Assembly (NCBI GenBank): GCA_051710585.1
Contig: JBPESP010000002.1
Coordinates: forward strand, 372,001-436,000
Origin: JBPESP01 sp051710585
GTDB taxonomy: Bacteria > Pseudomonadota > Gammaproteobacteria > Enterobacterales > Enterobacteriaceae
Reading direction: 5' to 3'
Length of the DNA: 64,000 nucleotides
Shown: positions 1 to 13,587 of the stretch, piece after piece
Layout: each line of letters begins with the position of its first letter
Position numbering within the stretch: position 1 is the first letter of the stretch
The notes under the pieces: model-generated
The model's database searches: none
What the model saw: the letters and a program-made list of their open reading frames with translations, nothing else
What the model was told of the DNA's origin: nothing
Position numbers and translations under genes: made by a program

Positions 1-527
1 TCCGGTACATCATTCGCCGAGTAATATGATCTTACTTTTCTAAGAATGACTTCTTGTAGTTAATAAACACCTCTTTGATAAAATGTCTAGCTGTTCTGCA
101 CTACAAACGATACTCTTGACCTAATTGTTAGTCCAGTTAAACAGTATCAGCCGAGACCAGCCTTGAATGTTATATCTACATCATAAACCCAACCTTTCTT
201 AACCTCAATAGGAATTACGATGTCCACTAAAGTATACTATTTATCATGGGTAGATACCGACAGAATATCCTGGATGCTATGTTCATCGCTATTATTCTCA
301 AATATTTTTTCACATTGCCCTCTATCGCCGCCGCCATGCTCTCACCAAACTTGACTGCGATATATTGCTCCAGCTCTTTTAAGCGAATGCCTGTAGCCAG
401 GATAGTGTACCCCGCATACCTAGAGGATTTCCGTTTTGCATTCGCCGTTCTCCTTGCATCAACGCTACATATCCATATTGTTCCCCATGGCTATTTCAAT
501 GAAGCTATTTGTGTTACTGTTTTACCT

Positions 528-546
528 ACCGCCCCCACGGGGCGGT
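528..546. repeat. Perfect GC-rich hairpin, 8-bp stem, 3-base loop
   Basis: ACCGCCCC is followed by CAC and then GGGGCGGT. The stem is unusually GC-rich for its surroundings. No clear T tract follows directly, so terminator function is doubtful. Confidence 0.6.
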
Positions 547-676
547 CCCAATGTTTTATTAATGACGATATCGTCTTTGACGACCTCCAGAATACCGGCT
601 AAATCGTCACAGATCACAGAGAGACGCCTGCTAGATTCCACAAATGCTGACTTACCCACCACAATATTAAGAATAG

Positions 677-700
677 TATGTACATACTAGTATGTACATA
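677..700. repeat. 24-bp perfect palindrome
   Basis: TATGTACATACT is followed immediately by its reverse complement, with no spacer. An A-rich stretch follows. It could be an operator-like dyad or a mutational palindrome. No gene beside it supports a regulatory reading. Confidence 0.7.
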
Positions 701-1931
701 AAAATAAAACGTCCTGTTAGACTTAACAGGTAGCCTCTGCTAACCCCCACAATAGACAAATATAAAATATTACGCTTACTACGGCACCCACTTCGATATC
801 ACTACCGATTTGATGGAAAATAAAATTTATGCTGTGACCGCTGGCCAGTTTTTCAACTGCTCACGGTGCCCCAAGGTAAAATACTTCAGCTTAATCTTTA
901 TATGTGTAAGTGCAACAGCGAATTAATAGTAAAATCAACTGTATTTTGCGCTCCCATTATTGCCCGTATATTTTACGGCGTCTCTTTCAAAGTGAATGCT
1001 CCCTTTAGTAACCCAATAAATCGATAGTAGTTGTCAAAGAAATATAGTGCCGATAATTTGTCCGCTCCAGCATCAGCATCAGCTTCAATGCAAAAGCATA
1101 CTCTCATACACACATAAAAAGTGTGTATGAGTTTGTTTTCACCTGTTACTTCTTGCGCTATCCGTCATCACTTCTATCGTTAAATGTTCTACTTAGCAAT
1201 ATCAGGTTGTCTAGCAATGTTTTCAGCTTCGGATTAAACCGCGTAACATTACCCACTATCCCTCTTTCTTTCTCCAAAAATCCTCTGCACAGTACTGACT
1301 GTAAAAGTGCTATCACCGTTAAATTTATCCCAATAGCCCGTAACATATAGTAGCATAGGAAGGATATACTCAGCGCTCACACCACCCTTGATGGTGGATA
1401 CCTTTTAAAACTCATTGTGACTTCCAACACTCTGGGGATTAAGTAGATGGTGACCATCAACCATACCCACTGAATAGCATTATACACCAGAGTCAATCTT
1501 GTCTATCCTTAAGCAAGTTTTTTTCGACGATACGCTCTAGTCTCACCTGTTATTTTCTTATCCACCGCTACTAAATAATCACTGATAGATGTATCTACAT
1601 GATTATTATCAACAATATTGATAATGTCTCCCGGCATATACCCCACCCTTTAGGTAAAACTGCAAATTATATGCACTGAGTTTCCAACTTCTCTGTCGTT
1701 AAAATACATAGCTAATGGCGGTGCACCTGCCCCTGCTCTGTGCGCCTAAACACATCTACGCGCAGTGCGTTCCTATTCGGTGGTTATAGAGGCGACTATG
1801 GCATTATAAAACACCAGTACTCGTTGGTTTTTAAGGCATTATCCCATGGCAGATAATGCCTACCGTCCACGTCCACTACGCTATATACCTAACTTTCAAT
1901 GTGCTGAATATATATCCGAAAGATTTGCCAC

Positions 1932-1957
1932 CCCGTACATTAACGTTAATGTACGGG
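1932..1957. repeat. 26-bp perfect palindrome
   Basis: CCCGTACATTAAC is followed without spacer by its exact reverse complement. It lies in a stretch that reads like worn coding sequence. No function can be assigned. Confidence 0.7.
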
Positions 1958-2749
1958 CATACCGCATCCGCACAGGTTAATCCTGTAAAAAAGTTATCTA
2001 CTGTCCGTGTTCCATACCAGTATAACGTGCATAATTTATTAATAACCCGTACGCTTTATGTAAATATTTTAGATGAGCGTTATTTTTTAGATGAGCGTTA
2101 TGCTGGATTACGTGGATCTTGGCCGCTAAAACCATCCAGTATCAATTACTCGTAGTACTACCAATTTATATATAATATAAACTTATATACTTAGCTCGCA
2201 TACAAGCTATATTTCATGCAAAAGCGCGGTAGGGCAAGCAATAGTCGTCGTACATAACCCAGATTGAATTATCTAACAAAACTAATTTAAAACACCCATC
2301 CCACAGCCCTTATTACTAAAAAATGCTAGTCATAAGTTTGCGGGCATCTAAATAATATTCCTTATTACTCGATAAGAGCGCCGCTGAAACTGATTTTTGA
2401 ACTGCGCACTTTAAAGATTAGTCTTAACTACCGCTAAGCCCAAATACGTTTGAACAGTATCGGTTGATTTTACTATATATGGCTTAATCAGAATGTACTG
2501 TTTTGCAATTTATCGTAGTGACTGTACCCCTATAGTACATGCCACACTAAGATTTATGCTAAACGGGCTAGAACGGCGGCTTACTTAGTATTTACCAACC
2601 ATCTAAAGTCAATCATCGCCAGCTTCCTGGCGTGAGGTGAGATTATTGAGCACTTCGTACAGCGTATGCAGTTTACCTCCTTACCAATTGGTCTTTCCTC
2701 ATTAATATAGCCGTACTTGCTGATATCCATCTTGACGTCCATGCTATCG

Positions 2750-2792
2750 TACCACCCCTCCGAGAGGAAATCGGTGGGGTGGTAATATTTTT
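2750..2792 (+). terminator. Rho-independent terminator
   Basis: A 9-bp stem (TACCACCCC paired with GGGGTGGTA, 2750-2758 and 2776-2784) contains an inner 4-bp stem (CCGA/TCGG) and is followed by a T-rich run. It would end a plus-strand transcript, but the gene upstream has decayed beyond recognition, so this is a surviving marker of a lost gene end. Confidence 0.75.
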
Positions 2793-5700
2793 TAAACTCT
2801 GAAGTTAAATGATAAAGAATTGGTTGGTAGCGTTTAATAACGCATAACTTATAGAGCTTTTAATTATTCTATCACTAAAATATTACCTCGAATGACTATG
2901 GTTTTATAAAAATTAAAAATAATTTAGATGCCTTTGGCATTTCTTTTATTTAATGTCTTATAGTAATGTAACTAACTTCTAAAGCATTAGATATTAATCC
3001 TTTCTTATTAATCTACTGAATTTCAGTATTTTAAATCACTTTTAAGTGTATTCAAAACTAAATATAAATAATTTCAGATTTATAAATTCATTATATGCAA
3101 CTCTTTAAACTACTGTAAAGATGGTCTTTACCCCTAGTTAAATAAGAATTTCATGTTAAGTATTATCACTTGCTCAATTGGAGCAACTCTAAGGCTTTTA
3201 TTGCATAAAAGGTATTTACTGCAAGCAGTAAAAATTAAATTTTATCTTCTTTAAAAAACAAAAAAACTGCCTATTTTATTCTTCATTTTATTTTTCTACA
3301 ATAACTTAGTTAGTTTAATTAATAAATTATGAAACAATTCTCATATAAAGAGATCAAAAAAAAGAAGATTCATTATTTAACTTGATAGCCTTGACTATAA
3401 TATGTTAAGGCTATATAGATATACAATCATAACTCATCATCCCTATGTTAATTTTTTAGGGTTAATTAAATGCACCCGATAAGAGATTTAGAAAAAACAA
3501 ACTTACAAGAATGGGTAAATTTTCTATCTCAGCGCTAAGCAGCCAAGGAGCGTCTGGCGATACTGATTTCCGGGAATAGAAGTACCAGTACCAGAGGATA
3601 TAACATATTTTACGCTTTATTCTATGTGATAATATACCTAACTTTATAGTACTTGATTCTAGAAGCTTACCGAGTATTTCAGGCAGACTAGCAAGGTAAA
3701 TACCATGACCAGCCTATACTTTGCTGGTGCCCAGACAACCTACGACTAGGTTAACTCTGCATGGTCAGGTTGGATTATATCTAAAAAAAAGAGCTGAGGA
3801 AATTACAGGCCATTAATTTAGCACCTAAGGCGTATCTATAGGTCCACTCGTAGCGGAACTTGTCGCAGATTCCGATGAATAGCTTCTGGATAGCAGAGGC
3901 GGCAACCTCTTAGTTATGAGAATGACTTCGTTGAATATAAAGAACAGCTCTTTAAATCTAGAGCTGAATCTGATGCTTGACGGGGTACCCCCGATATGTG
4001 GGACTAGAAGTCTATCACTTGTAAAAAAAATCACTATCAAGGTATCAGATACATAGTATTATTGAATCTAGTACTATGGAAAGCCGTTGTTTGACTACTT
4101 TAATAATATCGACGAGACTAATAAGATATTTACTGCGAATATCCGCTGAATTTTTGCAGCTGGGTATCAAGCATACTACCACTATCCCAGTAACCTTGCA
4201 ATTAGGAGGCATTATTAAACGGCTGAATGGGAGTTTGGCGCGCGTTTCCTATAAAAAATAGTAATAGCACATAGTCAAAAAACGCATTTCCATCCGATGG
4301 TGCTCAATTTCGTACTACATCGACATAACGTTGATGACATCTAGCGCATAATTGAACTCTACTTGCAGCTATAGGTTGATGATATGGGGCTTAGTGGCCT
4401 ATCAATTTTGACAGCTGAACAAAACTCAATTCTACCGGAGTACTACTAACCTACGAACAAATCACACCTATAGAATAGGTAATTCATCGTTACTTGGCAT
4501 ACATGAAGGTAGAGAAGAATTTAAAGCAGCTGATATTTGTGACTTTGATTATTATGAAGAGCGCCAAAAACACTACACGGGCATCTGAGTGCGCTCTTTA
4601 TGCGCATTCATGCCTTATTGTGCGGCGTTCTGTCAGCTACACAGTGACAGATGATTTTCGCTAGGTTCTGCTCGGGGTACTAACATCCATTATGCTATAT
4701 CTAGGGCGTCACTCTTTCATCCTTTAGCTTCAATTTATTTCGTGGACAGAACTGTATGCCAGAGTTTTTCTCTCCTGAGAGAAAAAGAGAAAGATTTTGG
4801 TGACTTGTCCTCTGCTACCAGGTTTTTCTGCTAATGACAATACCGCTAAATACCAATCCGATCTACACCAAATCACCGTACCACGATTTGTATTAGTGAA
4901 CTACATTTCCTCAATCGGATTAACTTGCGGCATATATATCCAAGAGCCGCAAACACAGGATCATGAGCATAGTATCACCCTCTATAAATTACCAAATGGC
5001 CTAATAATATGAGTGAGTCAATATGCCGAACCGGCTAACGTGCTAACGTAGGTGTGGAAAGACTTTCCAGTGGTCTCTGTGGCCCGTCTCCTTAGCCAAC
5101 CTTACCACGCCCATTAATCTTTTACTTTCCTTACCCATTAATGCTCTACTGCCATAGCTACAACTAGGTCTAATCTTTTACCTGAAAATACTTCGAAAAG
5201 ACGACTATACCATCACTGCCATTTTCAAGAATTATTACAGGATGAAACCGGTGGAGTCCCTCTTCTGGAATAACTGCGCGTAAACGGATTATGTGACAGC
5301 GTGTAGCGATTGCACTTTAACTAAATCGTCAATCAGTATCGTCAGGGCTAAATATCAACAAGCCTCTAGCGTTGACAGGTTGTGATTAACTATAGAGGAG
5401 CTTATATATCGATGTTACTGCTGCAAGCCATACTTTATATGGTGATACGTCAATTCTACTGGTAAGCCTGCCTTTCTCCTTTTCTGGCAGAATGGTTTTT
5501 TACAGTACGCCCGGCTACAGAATAGCCACTAGCAGCTACTAGTGGTTTTGTATCAGGATCGCGCTTTTGCCAACCACAGCCCCTATGTGGCGTTAAGGGG
5601 AATTAGCCATATTGTCAGTTGCCATTTCCATCATGCCACCAATCACAACAGTATCTATTTCTACTGTAATCGCTGCATTATAACGCGATGGCGCTATACG

Positions 5701-6754
5701 GCCTATCTCTAGACCTTTCTTTAAATACACATATCTTCACAACACCTCTGCTACCCTTTCCTCTGGCACAAAGAAAGAGGCGGAAAAGCATTATTAATGC
5801 AGACCCAATGATTAGCAAATAATCTCGCGATCACAAAAGCTTCTTACTCTGGCTGGTTATTACCGCCTGAGGTAACAGTATTTCCAGTAGGAAATAACAT
5901 TGTTACCGTCAGTATAATAAATTATACAGTAAATAAACAATTATTAAACTAATAGAACATTAAAAAAATAAACAAGTAAATATTAAATTATTATCAATAA
6001 CATGAACGAATTTTTATAAGTGCCATTTTTACATCTTTAATATATTTAGTAATAACTATTGTAGTTACATAAAAATATTTATACTTCTTTTAGAAAAATT
6101 TTAAATAGCAGCATAAGAATATATTCTTATCTTTCAAGCTAACTTCTATTTTAATATTTTCTTGCTACCACAACTTAACAGGAATAATAATGGATTAAGA
6201 ATTTTAAAAGCTTGGCTTTCCGATTCAATGTCAGCAGCTATATGTCATCTAGGTTAAAGGGGGGCTAATAATAGTGGGCTTCATTTCATTAAATGAACAC
6301 TGCACGCTTTTTTTCTTTCACTGAACGTTATTTCTCTAAAATATTTAATTCTTTCATTTACATCAATCTTTAATATATTCATTAATATTTATCTAAAGGA
6401 TATCACTCATAAATAAATTTTTATTTGTTTCATCACTATTACTAGCTAATTTTAGTCTTCCAACTTTTGCCGCAGAGCGAAGTATCCGTTAAAAACCGTA
6501 AATAAACAGGCACTCGGCACTATTAACGGCACTAGTGCCACTACTTTAAAACTATCTTAAGTATAATATTACTTAGAAAGCAACCCTGAATGATACGAAA
6601 TATTATGTGATTATCTTTGCGATCGCCAAGAACCATTTGCGTAGAAATACTTTAATATACAGCCTGGAAAGAACCCGTTGTAGCACCCGCTTATGCTACA
6701 TCTTTTAGGGCATGATACTAAACAACATATTATTCATGTCTGGAGGCGAAAACG

Positions 6755-7318
6755 ATGATACGGAACCCAGAGCTACCGCGATGTACTTGGGCACGCAATG
6801 ATGCGCTTATGCAGGATTATCACGATACCGAATGGGGCGTGCCGCAGCATGATGATCGCCTACTATGGGAAACGCTAATGCTTGAAGGATTTCAAGCCGG
6901 CTTGTCTTGGATTACTGTTCTACGTAAACGTGCCACTTTTCGCGAAGTGTTTTGCGACTTTAATCCGTACCAGGTTGCCGCATTTACTGAAAATGACGTG
7001 CAACGTCTTCTCGGAAATCCAGGGATTATCCGTGCCCGTGCAAAAATAGAGGGCACGATTACCAACGCCCGCATCTATTGTCATATGGCGGCTCAAGGAA
7101 AATCATTCCGCGACTTTTGTTGGCATTTCACCAACGGTCAAATTCTGGAAGGCGATGGGGTAACATTAGCCACTTCCTCGCCGCTTTCAGTAGAGATCTC
7201 GGTAGCGCTAAAAAAATGGGGCTTCAAATTCATCGGGCCAACAATAGCCTACGCCTGGATGCAGGCTGTCGGGATAGTAAACAACCACAGCGCTGAATGT
7301 TTTTGCCGGCAGCGATAA
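6755..7318 (+). CDS. tag: DNA-3-methyladenine glycosylase I
   Basis: Excises 3-methyladenine from alkylated DNA as the first step of base excision repair in the cytoplasm. The 187-residue length equals that of E. coli Tag. The zinc-site pattern is complete: Cys10 and His23 near the N terminus (spacing 13) and His178 and Cys182 at the C terminus (spacing 4), as for C4/H17 and H175/C179 in E. coli. The hallmark LEGFQAGLSWITVL stretch carries Glu44, the counterpart of E. coli Glu38 in the base pocket. GGAGG lies about 10 bases upstream of the ATG, supporting this start. The gene stands alone between eroded flanks. The sequence is more divergent from E. coli Tag than the other genes here are from their orthologues. 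Keeping it is notable because reduced symbionts lose many repair genes. Confidence 0.95.
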   Translation: MIRNPELPRCTWARNDALMQDYHDTEWGVPQHDDRLLWETLMLEGFQAGLSWITVLRKRATFREVFCDFNPYQVAAFTENDVQRLLGNPGIIRARAKIEGTITNARIYCHMAAQGKSFRDFCWHFTNGQILEGDGVTLATSSPLSVEISVALKKWGFKFIGPTIAYAWMQAVGIVNNHSAECFCRQR

Positions 7319-8223
7319 ACGCCGTTTTGATGAGGTTTATGCCGGATCCTCTCCTATCTTAGCGTGGAATAGAATCTAGAGATACGTCAAATAATGGACG
7401 TTGCATGCCTGTTTGATTTGCGGGTGAACTGAACGAATTCTCTAGTTGAGAAGGTATAATCACGCTAATAACATGTGGTTATAAATGTTTTTCAAAGAAA
7501 AGTGCCGCGCCTATTCTGCTAGTCAATATTCTCCGTCTAGAATGCCAGTGGCAAAGATAATTTTACAACGCTGCCGAATGGCAGCAATAGATGTCAACAC
7601 AAAGCGTTAGCGCAAGACCTCAACAACTTCCATCGCCGATGTTTTTTATCCAGCGTTTTATACTCTCGATTGCTCACAAGCTAAAAAAAAATAAATAATT
7701 CCGTGCACAATTTCCTCCTTACGGAGATATTTTGCCTCCATCTTCTGCAGCTCCTCCCTCTGCAATCTTTAATTATCCTACGTCCACTCTATGAATTTGG
7801 AAACCTTCACGCACAATAATTCCAGCACCTGTGCCCTGAGCGGCAGCTTTCGATACCGAGTTACCACCGAAAGAATAAAATACAAAATTGCGCACTAGAC
7901 GTCGCCAGAACTTCACTTTTGACTAGCGAGCTGGAGACAAGCATATGATTACCTATCATTAATTTAGTGATATTTAGGACATCCAAACACGATACACCAT
8001 GAAAATCAAAGTTTCAGTGTAAAAATTTCTCCATTGTTATACACTATCCCAATTTATACTACAGAAAGCTACACGAGCCAACTATGATGCCGTCTAACGA
8101 GAAGACGGAATGTATTAAATGGCCAGTAAAATTAATGCAAATCATCATTATATCATTAAGTTTCTACTGAATCTTATATACAAAACAAACCCAATGGCCT
8201 TAACCCCCCCCAGAATTAAGGGA

Positions 8224-8258
8224 TGACGATCTGCCTGGTATCACCAGGCAGATCGTCA
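8224..8258. repeat. Perfect 16-bp hairpin with 3-base loop
   Basis: TGACGATCTGCCTGGT pairs exactly with its reverse complement across the loop ATC. There is no T tract on either side, so it is not a standard intrinsic terminator. It is one of several perfect short-loop fold-backs in the decayed parts of this window. Confidence 0.85.
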
Positions 8259-9210
8259 ATGCTAGCAGCTAGCCGCTCTACTTAGCTACTGAAAATCAGA
8301 TCGCTGGTACTGCGATAGAGTTCAAAACTGGCAATGATCCCCCGCCTTTTCATTCCTAGAAAGAATGAAATGTATCTCTATTTTTATTTAAAACCAATAT
8401 ACATATGTACATGACACGATATTGATTTCTGCCGGCACGGGCTACCAGTTATAAGCTTTTCAGTATGTCCAATGTAGTTTTACGCAGATAACAGAAATGA
8501 GCAATCAACTACTTCATTTTCTAATAGAAATTTCTAATTACTTCCGATGGAGGGGCGGCCTATATGGCGATATTGTTATAAATATCTAACTATATATTCC
8601 ATACCTGTAATATCCTATAAATACTACCTATTACCGCGTATCGGATGCACTGGTTTAGGATAAAAACAGTAGAATTCACTTAGTATTTTGCCAGAAACTC
8701 AGTAAATTGCTGGACATCAAGATCTAATGTTGCCGTATACTCCGCAAAAGTCATAAATCTGTTGCTATCATCCCTAACCCTGCTAGGTAGCAAATAAATA
8801 GTGCACCTTTCATAATAAATTACCTTAGCGAAAATACAACAAAATACACATTAACACTTTCCATTATTGAGATAACTTTGCCATAATGAACGTCGTACCG
8901 TATCTAGCAATATCTCCTTTCTTTAAAATAGAAATTATTAACAAATTTACCATCGGTTAAGGTTAACTTTTTTCTTCAAAAGAATCTGTCTTTAATCAGA
9001 TCAGAATAGTGAGTGCCAGCAGCACTTAATAGGATCACTATGGATCGTATCAGCGAAGCACTTGAAGATTCCTCTGTGAAACCGTAAGAGACGGTATACA
9101 TTATTGTAATAAAAGCGGAAGGAATACGGTAACGGAGTACAGGGTGGCACAAGGTAGTGATTTAAAGCGACGTTGAAGCTACGGTTTGCCATTATTGCCA
9201 GCGCAATCCA

Positions 9211-9257
9211 GAAAAATAAAAAAAGACAGCCTCGTTCGTACTGCGACGAGGCTGTCT
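9211..9257 (-). terminator. Rho-independent terminator, minus strand
   Basis: A perfect 12-bp stem (AGACAGCCTCGT and its complement, 9224-9235 and 9246-9257) is flanked on its low-coordinate side by an A-rich tract (9211-9223) that reads as a U tract on the minus strand. It would end a leftward transcript from beyond 9257, where I see no surviving gene. Confidence 0.75.
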
Positions 9258-9650
9258 ACAGCTAAAACAGATTCTGTTTCTAGAGGACGACGTTAGTATA
9301 ATTTTACAAGAAGAATTCAGGCAGCATAACCTGTTTGATCATATTGAGCGATAATCTTGATGCCGTGCAAAAAACCACCTAGCTAAGTATGAACGGTAGG
9401 TGCGCGCCTGCCTACATCAAGTAACTCTCAATTGGCAGTAAGCTAGCACAAAAAATATAATTATCAGTGCTACCATAATTACATGCATCTATTAGTATCT
9501 GGCGTATTTTTTCTACGCTGTCACTGTTTAGTATTAATGCAAGCAATGGTGCATCATCCGGCCTGACTAATTATTCTAACAGACCATGGCAAGCTTTGAC
9601 ATTATCAGTCAGGTATTTTATACACCCCTTGAACGGGTATATTACGTTGT

Positions 9651-9678
9651 TGATAGTGATAGTGATAGTGATAGTGAT
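9651..9678. repeat. Hexanucleotide tandem repeat (TGATAG)n
   Basis: Between four and five uninterrupted copies of TGATAG. It is the clearest microsatellite in the window. No intact gene contains it, so contingency switching cannot be argued. Confidence 0.85.
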
Positions 9679-11174
9679 GGATGAAGCCATATGGCACATA
9701 AACCCCTACTCTAGACCTTAAACCTGATATTGATAAAAGTCATCGTTTCCGGATAAATGATTTATGCTTGTCATTTCAAAAAAAAGTAGCATAGCACATC
9801 ACTGGTACAGTTAATATTAGTAATGAGTTAATCACCGGAAAGAGCTGTAAATGTTCCCACCTTCTTTCTGGATAGAATCCGTTAATATCTAGAAGCGAGT
9901 CCTATCATACTGTTTTTCACGTTGCTGTAGGTAACATAAATATTATGACGCTATAAGGACATACAATGCTAATATTTTCACTTCTCTGCTAGAGCTCTAC
10001 ATTATTGCCACTAATAATCACAGTTTCTCTCTGGTGCAGAGAGAATAACGAATCCGTTATCAATCTACTGCTACCGATTGACTGATAAGGTAGTGAAGAT
10101 AGATAACAGCCACAGCACTGAAACGTATAATTTCCAAAAAAAACAATCTGACAGCATTGAAGCCAAAACTAGGTTCTCATACCACTTATCACCGAATGTC
10201 AAACCTGCTTCGAATGCTAGCTGTTTGATGATAAAATACTGGACCGATACAATGTTTTATCTCCGAGATAATGAAACGACATCTCGTCGCGCAGATACAA
10301 AACCCGCAGACGCTACATTATACTCGATGATGGCGTATTTATGGCGACAAAAATATCATTAACCAGCACTGTAAATTCAAACATTAAATACTGTAAGAAT
10401 TCTTCTTACTGCCACAACATCCTCTCTAATCTGTTTAGAGGAATCCGATACTATTACTCTGGTGCCCAACTACCAGGACTGAATCCTTACGCATCAAAAC
10501 CTGCCTTGGAAGCTATCTAAGCCAAATCCGTAAATACTTTCCATGATTTGGTACTTCACTATCAACAGTGTATTACCCATTACCGCACAACACATTATTG
10601 TCTCCGCGCTAAGTATTAATCCCTGTGGGACTTTTATGCTCGTTGAAAATCCAATTACTCACCTTTAATCAATTTTATGTCCTACGGCCGGTGTCAAAAA
10701 AAAGCAGCATAACGATTGCTTATGCAACGCAGAAATATTCTAAAAGAATAGAATACATGTTGAAAAAAATTATTTCAATTAACGACCTACTACATAACGG
10801 TATGCACCGAGATTGCCATACCATAAGTCTGATGACACTTTGCCAATAACTTAATATAGGGGCTTTTTTCTGAGAACAAAGATAACATAAAAAATATCAT
10901 CAGAGCAGCATGATAAGCAATAAAATGAGTTCGATACGCAGGGCAATAAGAAAAGGCCTGACGCCATGCCGAAAATCTTACTAGTAATACGCTGAAGTGC
11001 GCATCATAGCACATTACCCTAAAACAAGATATCCAATAACCACTACCAGGGTAATCATAGGGTAGATACTACCTTTCAACGGCATCTTCAAATGTACGAT
11101 CAAGAAGCAAGTACAAACGCCAAAACGATGTGCGGGGTACAGGATACATTTTTTGGAGGTAGCAATTCTCTTCA

Positions 11175-11330
11175 GTTAAATGATGAGTTAGCCATAAGCC
11201 CTTTGATGGCTATATATTTACATAAATTTTATAAATTCTGAATTCATCACAATAAATAGGCAAAATAATTTTTTTTTGCATTAAATTTTGGACTTGAATG
11301 ACTGTTGTTTTAACATATTTAAAATACTAA
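11175..11330 (+). repeat. Dispersed non-coding repeat, copy 1
   Basis: This stretch aligns with the inner part of the large inverted-repeat arms at 23.4 and 27.2 kb. Shared blocks in the same order are a CAGTTAAATGATGAGTTA-like segment, a TTTTATAAATTCTGAATTCAT-like segment (compare TTTATAAACTCTGTACTCAT), then a TTGCATTAAATTTTGGA segment followed by TTGAATGACTG. It is degenerate and non-coding in every frame. Confidence 0.55.
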
Positions 11331-13192
11331 AAACTTATTTTATAGATTCATTAAATGTGTATAAATTAGGTTACATATTAATAATATTATAAAATAATAA
11401 AATTAGATATATAATGGGCTGATCTTTATTTAAGCCTCTATTTTTATTATATTTTAAATTTACAAAATCTTTTACTATACACTTTAATATAGCGCTTTTT
11501 AGCTGTAGTATTCTACTTTATCAGCGTTGGGGAAAAATGATGATGTTGGCCAAGGATTATTGATACGCTAGCATATCACGGGCTAGTTCTCTGTGACTGT
11601 AGAGATAATTAAAGGCAATATCTTAAAACAACGCTAACAGAAGCATATCAAAATACCTAGATACTAAATAAATAGTATCAACCATCATCAGTATGGTCTT
11701 CCGTCACGCGTCAATTGCGTCTTTACATCGGTAGCGATTGTGCGGAAATTCAATCCTAAGGGTATATGGAGCATAGAATAAAATTCTCTGATTGCAGGGT
11801 GCCGCGCAAAAGCAGATAGGTAATATCTCTAGTGCTAAATTACCCGGTTGGGTAAGACAGCGGGCCAGAATACCAATCGATGCATCGTATTCAAGGATAC
11901 CCGTAACCTTACGTATAATACACTGTCGCAGTAAATACCACTACACTAACAGATGGGGCGCTTATAAGTAAATTGCCTAATTTACTCCTCGGGCCTTGCA
12001 GCAGGGTGCTATTGCATACCACACCCCAGGGGGCAAGAAAAAAGCTTAACACAATAAACGGTGAAAAAAGTTTGCAAGTCACGCACCAGAACATATCGTG
12101 GGTTGTGTGGTATGCTTTTACTACTATAAAGCTTCGTGACAGGCCTTAAAGCTCTATTTTAGCACCAGTATTGCCCAAATTATATATAACCTTATTGATA
12201 GGCTTAAAATCAACCAGACACTGTAATACAGTAGCAAGTGCACCTTGACTAAACTTAAACTTCCTTCTTTTTAACCTCAACTGCCTCTAGCCCTGCCATT
12301 GATATTGACATTAATGACAATTGTAGTTTTCTGAAAAAATTTAATTATTATTATAGCAACATCAATTATGTTAAGGCTAACAAAATAACTTTGCATCAAT
12401 GATGACAGTTTCTGTCAGTAAAAAAATCCAGTCTACCATAAAAGGTAGGCGGCATTTTCATGCTTATGGATTTACTATCTGCTATCCAAGCGTCATTTAC
12501 CGGCATTTGCGCTCAATCCCACTTTCTGGTACACCTATACGGTTTAAACGCCAACCGGTGACCGTATTTCGACTAAAATACGTGGTCAGCTTCCAGAACA
12601 GTTGGAGTAGAATATCGGGCATAAATATAGCCAGAATATGGTGTAGAACTACGTCATGTCCTCGTACGCTTTTTGCCGACTCCTTGTGAAAGTCAGTATC
12701 TCCAGACGCTTTCCTGGGACTCATTCAATACTGAGATAAAGACTCATCCATAATCCTACAGTTGCTTTTTTTAAGCTTAGTGCCCCCTACAGCATACTAC
12801 AAGGGTCTCAGGCAATATCCCGGCCTTTAGCTCCTCGAGGATAAAGGTCACAGCCATAGTGCGGGTCATACAATCCTGCTGTAACTGGACTACTTCCTAG
12901 ACCAGCAGTATACGCACATATCGATAATCTATTTTAGTGATCATTGAAGCTCTAGACCTTTCAATCGAGCAAAGAGACACATTGATGCATGATTACCAGA
13001 TTATTGGGTGACTTGATGGCAATACTGCACTTGACAGACTTATCGGTCAGCTTTGCTGGGCTTGTCCTACTTGTCCTATAAAGATTTATAGTACCGCTGT
13101 TTAAGGATCTCACACGCTTTACCTATATTAAATATTCAATCATCTTAAAGTTAACGATGTAGGTAAGTTATAATGATTACCTATAAAGCAAT

Positions 13193-13214
13193 GATATCTT
13201 AAATTTAAGATATC
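13193..13214. repeat. 22-bp AT-rich perfect palindrome
   Basis: GATATCTTAAA is followed directly by its reverse complement. It lies in very AT-rich DNA, so chance is more likely than for the GC-richer palindromes. Confidence 0.6.
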
Positions 13215-13554
13215 TAAATCAAATGATAAATTTCATTTTCTTATCAAGAATGTAGAAAATATTTTATTAATTTTAATAAAATTAATATACTTGGCATATT
13301 TATTTATAACTAGCTAAATAAAAATATTTAAGAGGTATCAATAATGCCTAGTTATTTCAAGAAGGGCCAAAAAGCATATTAGCATTATTAAAGATATTAA
13401 AGATAAGTTAGATAGCCTGCTACTCCAACTTCCAAAATAAAAATATTTAATATACCTTTATCAAGTAAAACAATGCTTAAAAAAAGTGTGAAGTAGAATG
13501 TGGTAAACTTAAGCTGTAATAAAAGTAAAGCAGCTTAAATAAAGATTAGTATAA

Positions 13555-13587
13555 GTAGACCCTGGCAGCGCTGCTGCCAGGGTCTAC
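13555..13587. repeat. Perfect 15-bp hairpin with 3-base loop
   Basis: GTAGACCCTGGCAGC pairs exactly with its reverse complement across the loop GCT. No T tract follows on either strand. It has nearly the same geometry as the fold-backs at 8224-8258 and 32505-32537, with an unrelated sequence. Confidence 0.85.

Larger units (their letters stand above)
1..6754. other. Eroded DNA without an intact gene
   Basis: I see no credible intact gene here. Open frames are short, lack good ribosome binding sites, and resemble nothing I recognise. Some stretches look like worn coding sequence (for example around 1850-2155, 3470-3640 and 3850-4260, where codon-like protein text is broken by stops), but I cannot name the ancestor. 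Two blocks, about 2800-3480 and 5900-6480, are extremely AT-rich. The notable objects inside are a well-formed terminator (2750-2784), palindromes at 677-700 and 1932-1957, an 8-bp GC-rich hairpin with a 3-base loop at 528-546, a 10-bp hairpin at 1834-1861, and an 18-base direct repeat near 2067-2101. The absence of long frames in DNA of this length is what is expected after loss of selection. Confidence 0.7.

Noticed and set aside
4765..4786. TTTTTCTCTC/GAGAGAAAAA palindrome as a terminator
   Set aside because: The T run lies on the 5' side of the stem on either strand, the wrong polarity for intrinsic termination.
9651..9678. Hexanucleotide repeat as a phase-variation switch
   Set aside because: No gene or promoter contains it, and a six-base unit would not shift a reading frame.
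10078..10362. 94-codon frame as a real gene
   Set aside because: No start signal, no family similarity, low-complexity composition and decayed surroundings.
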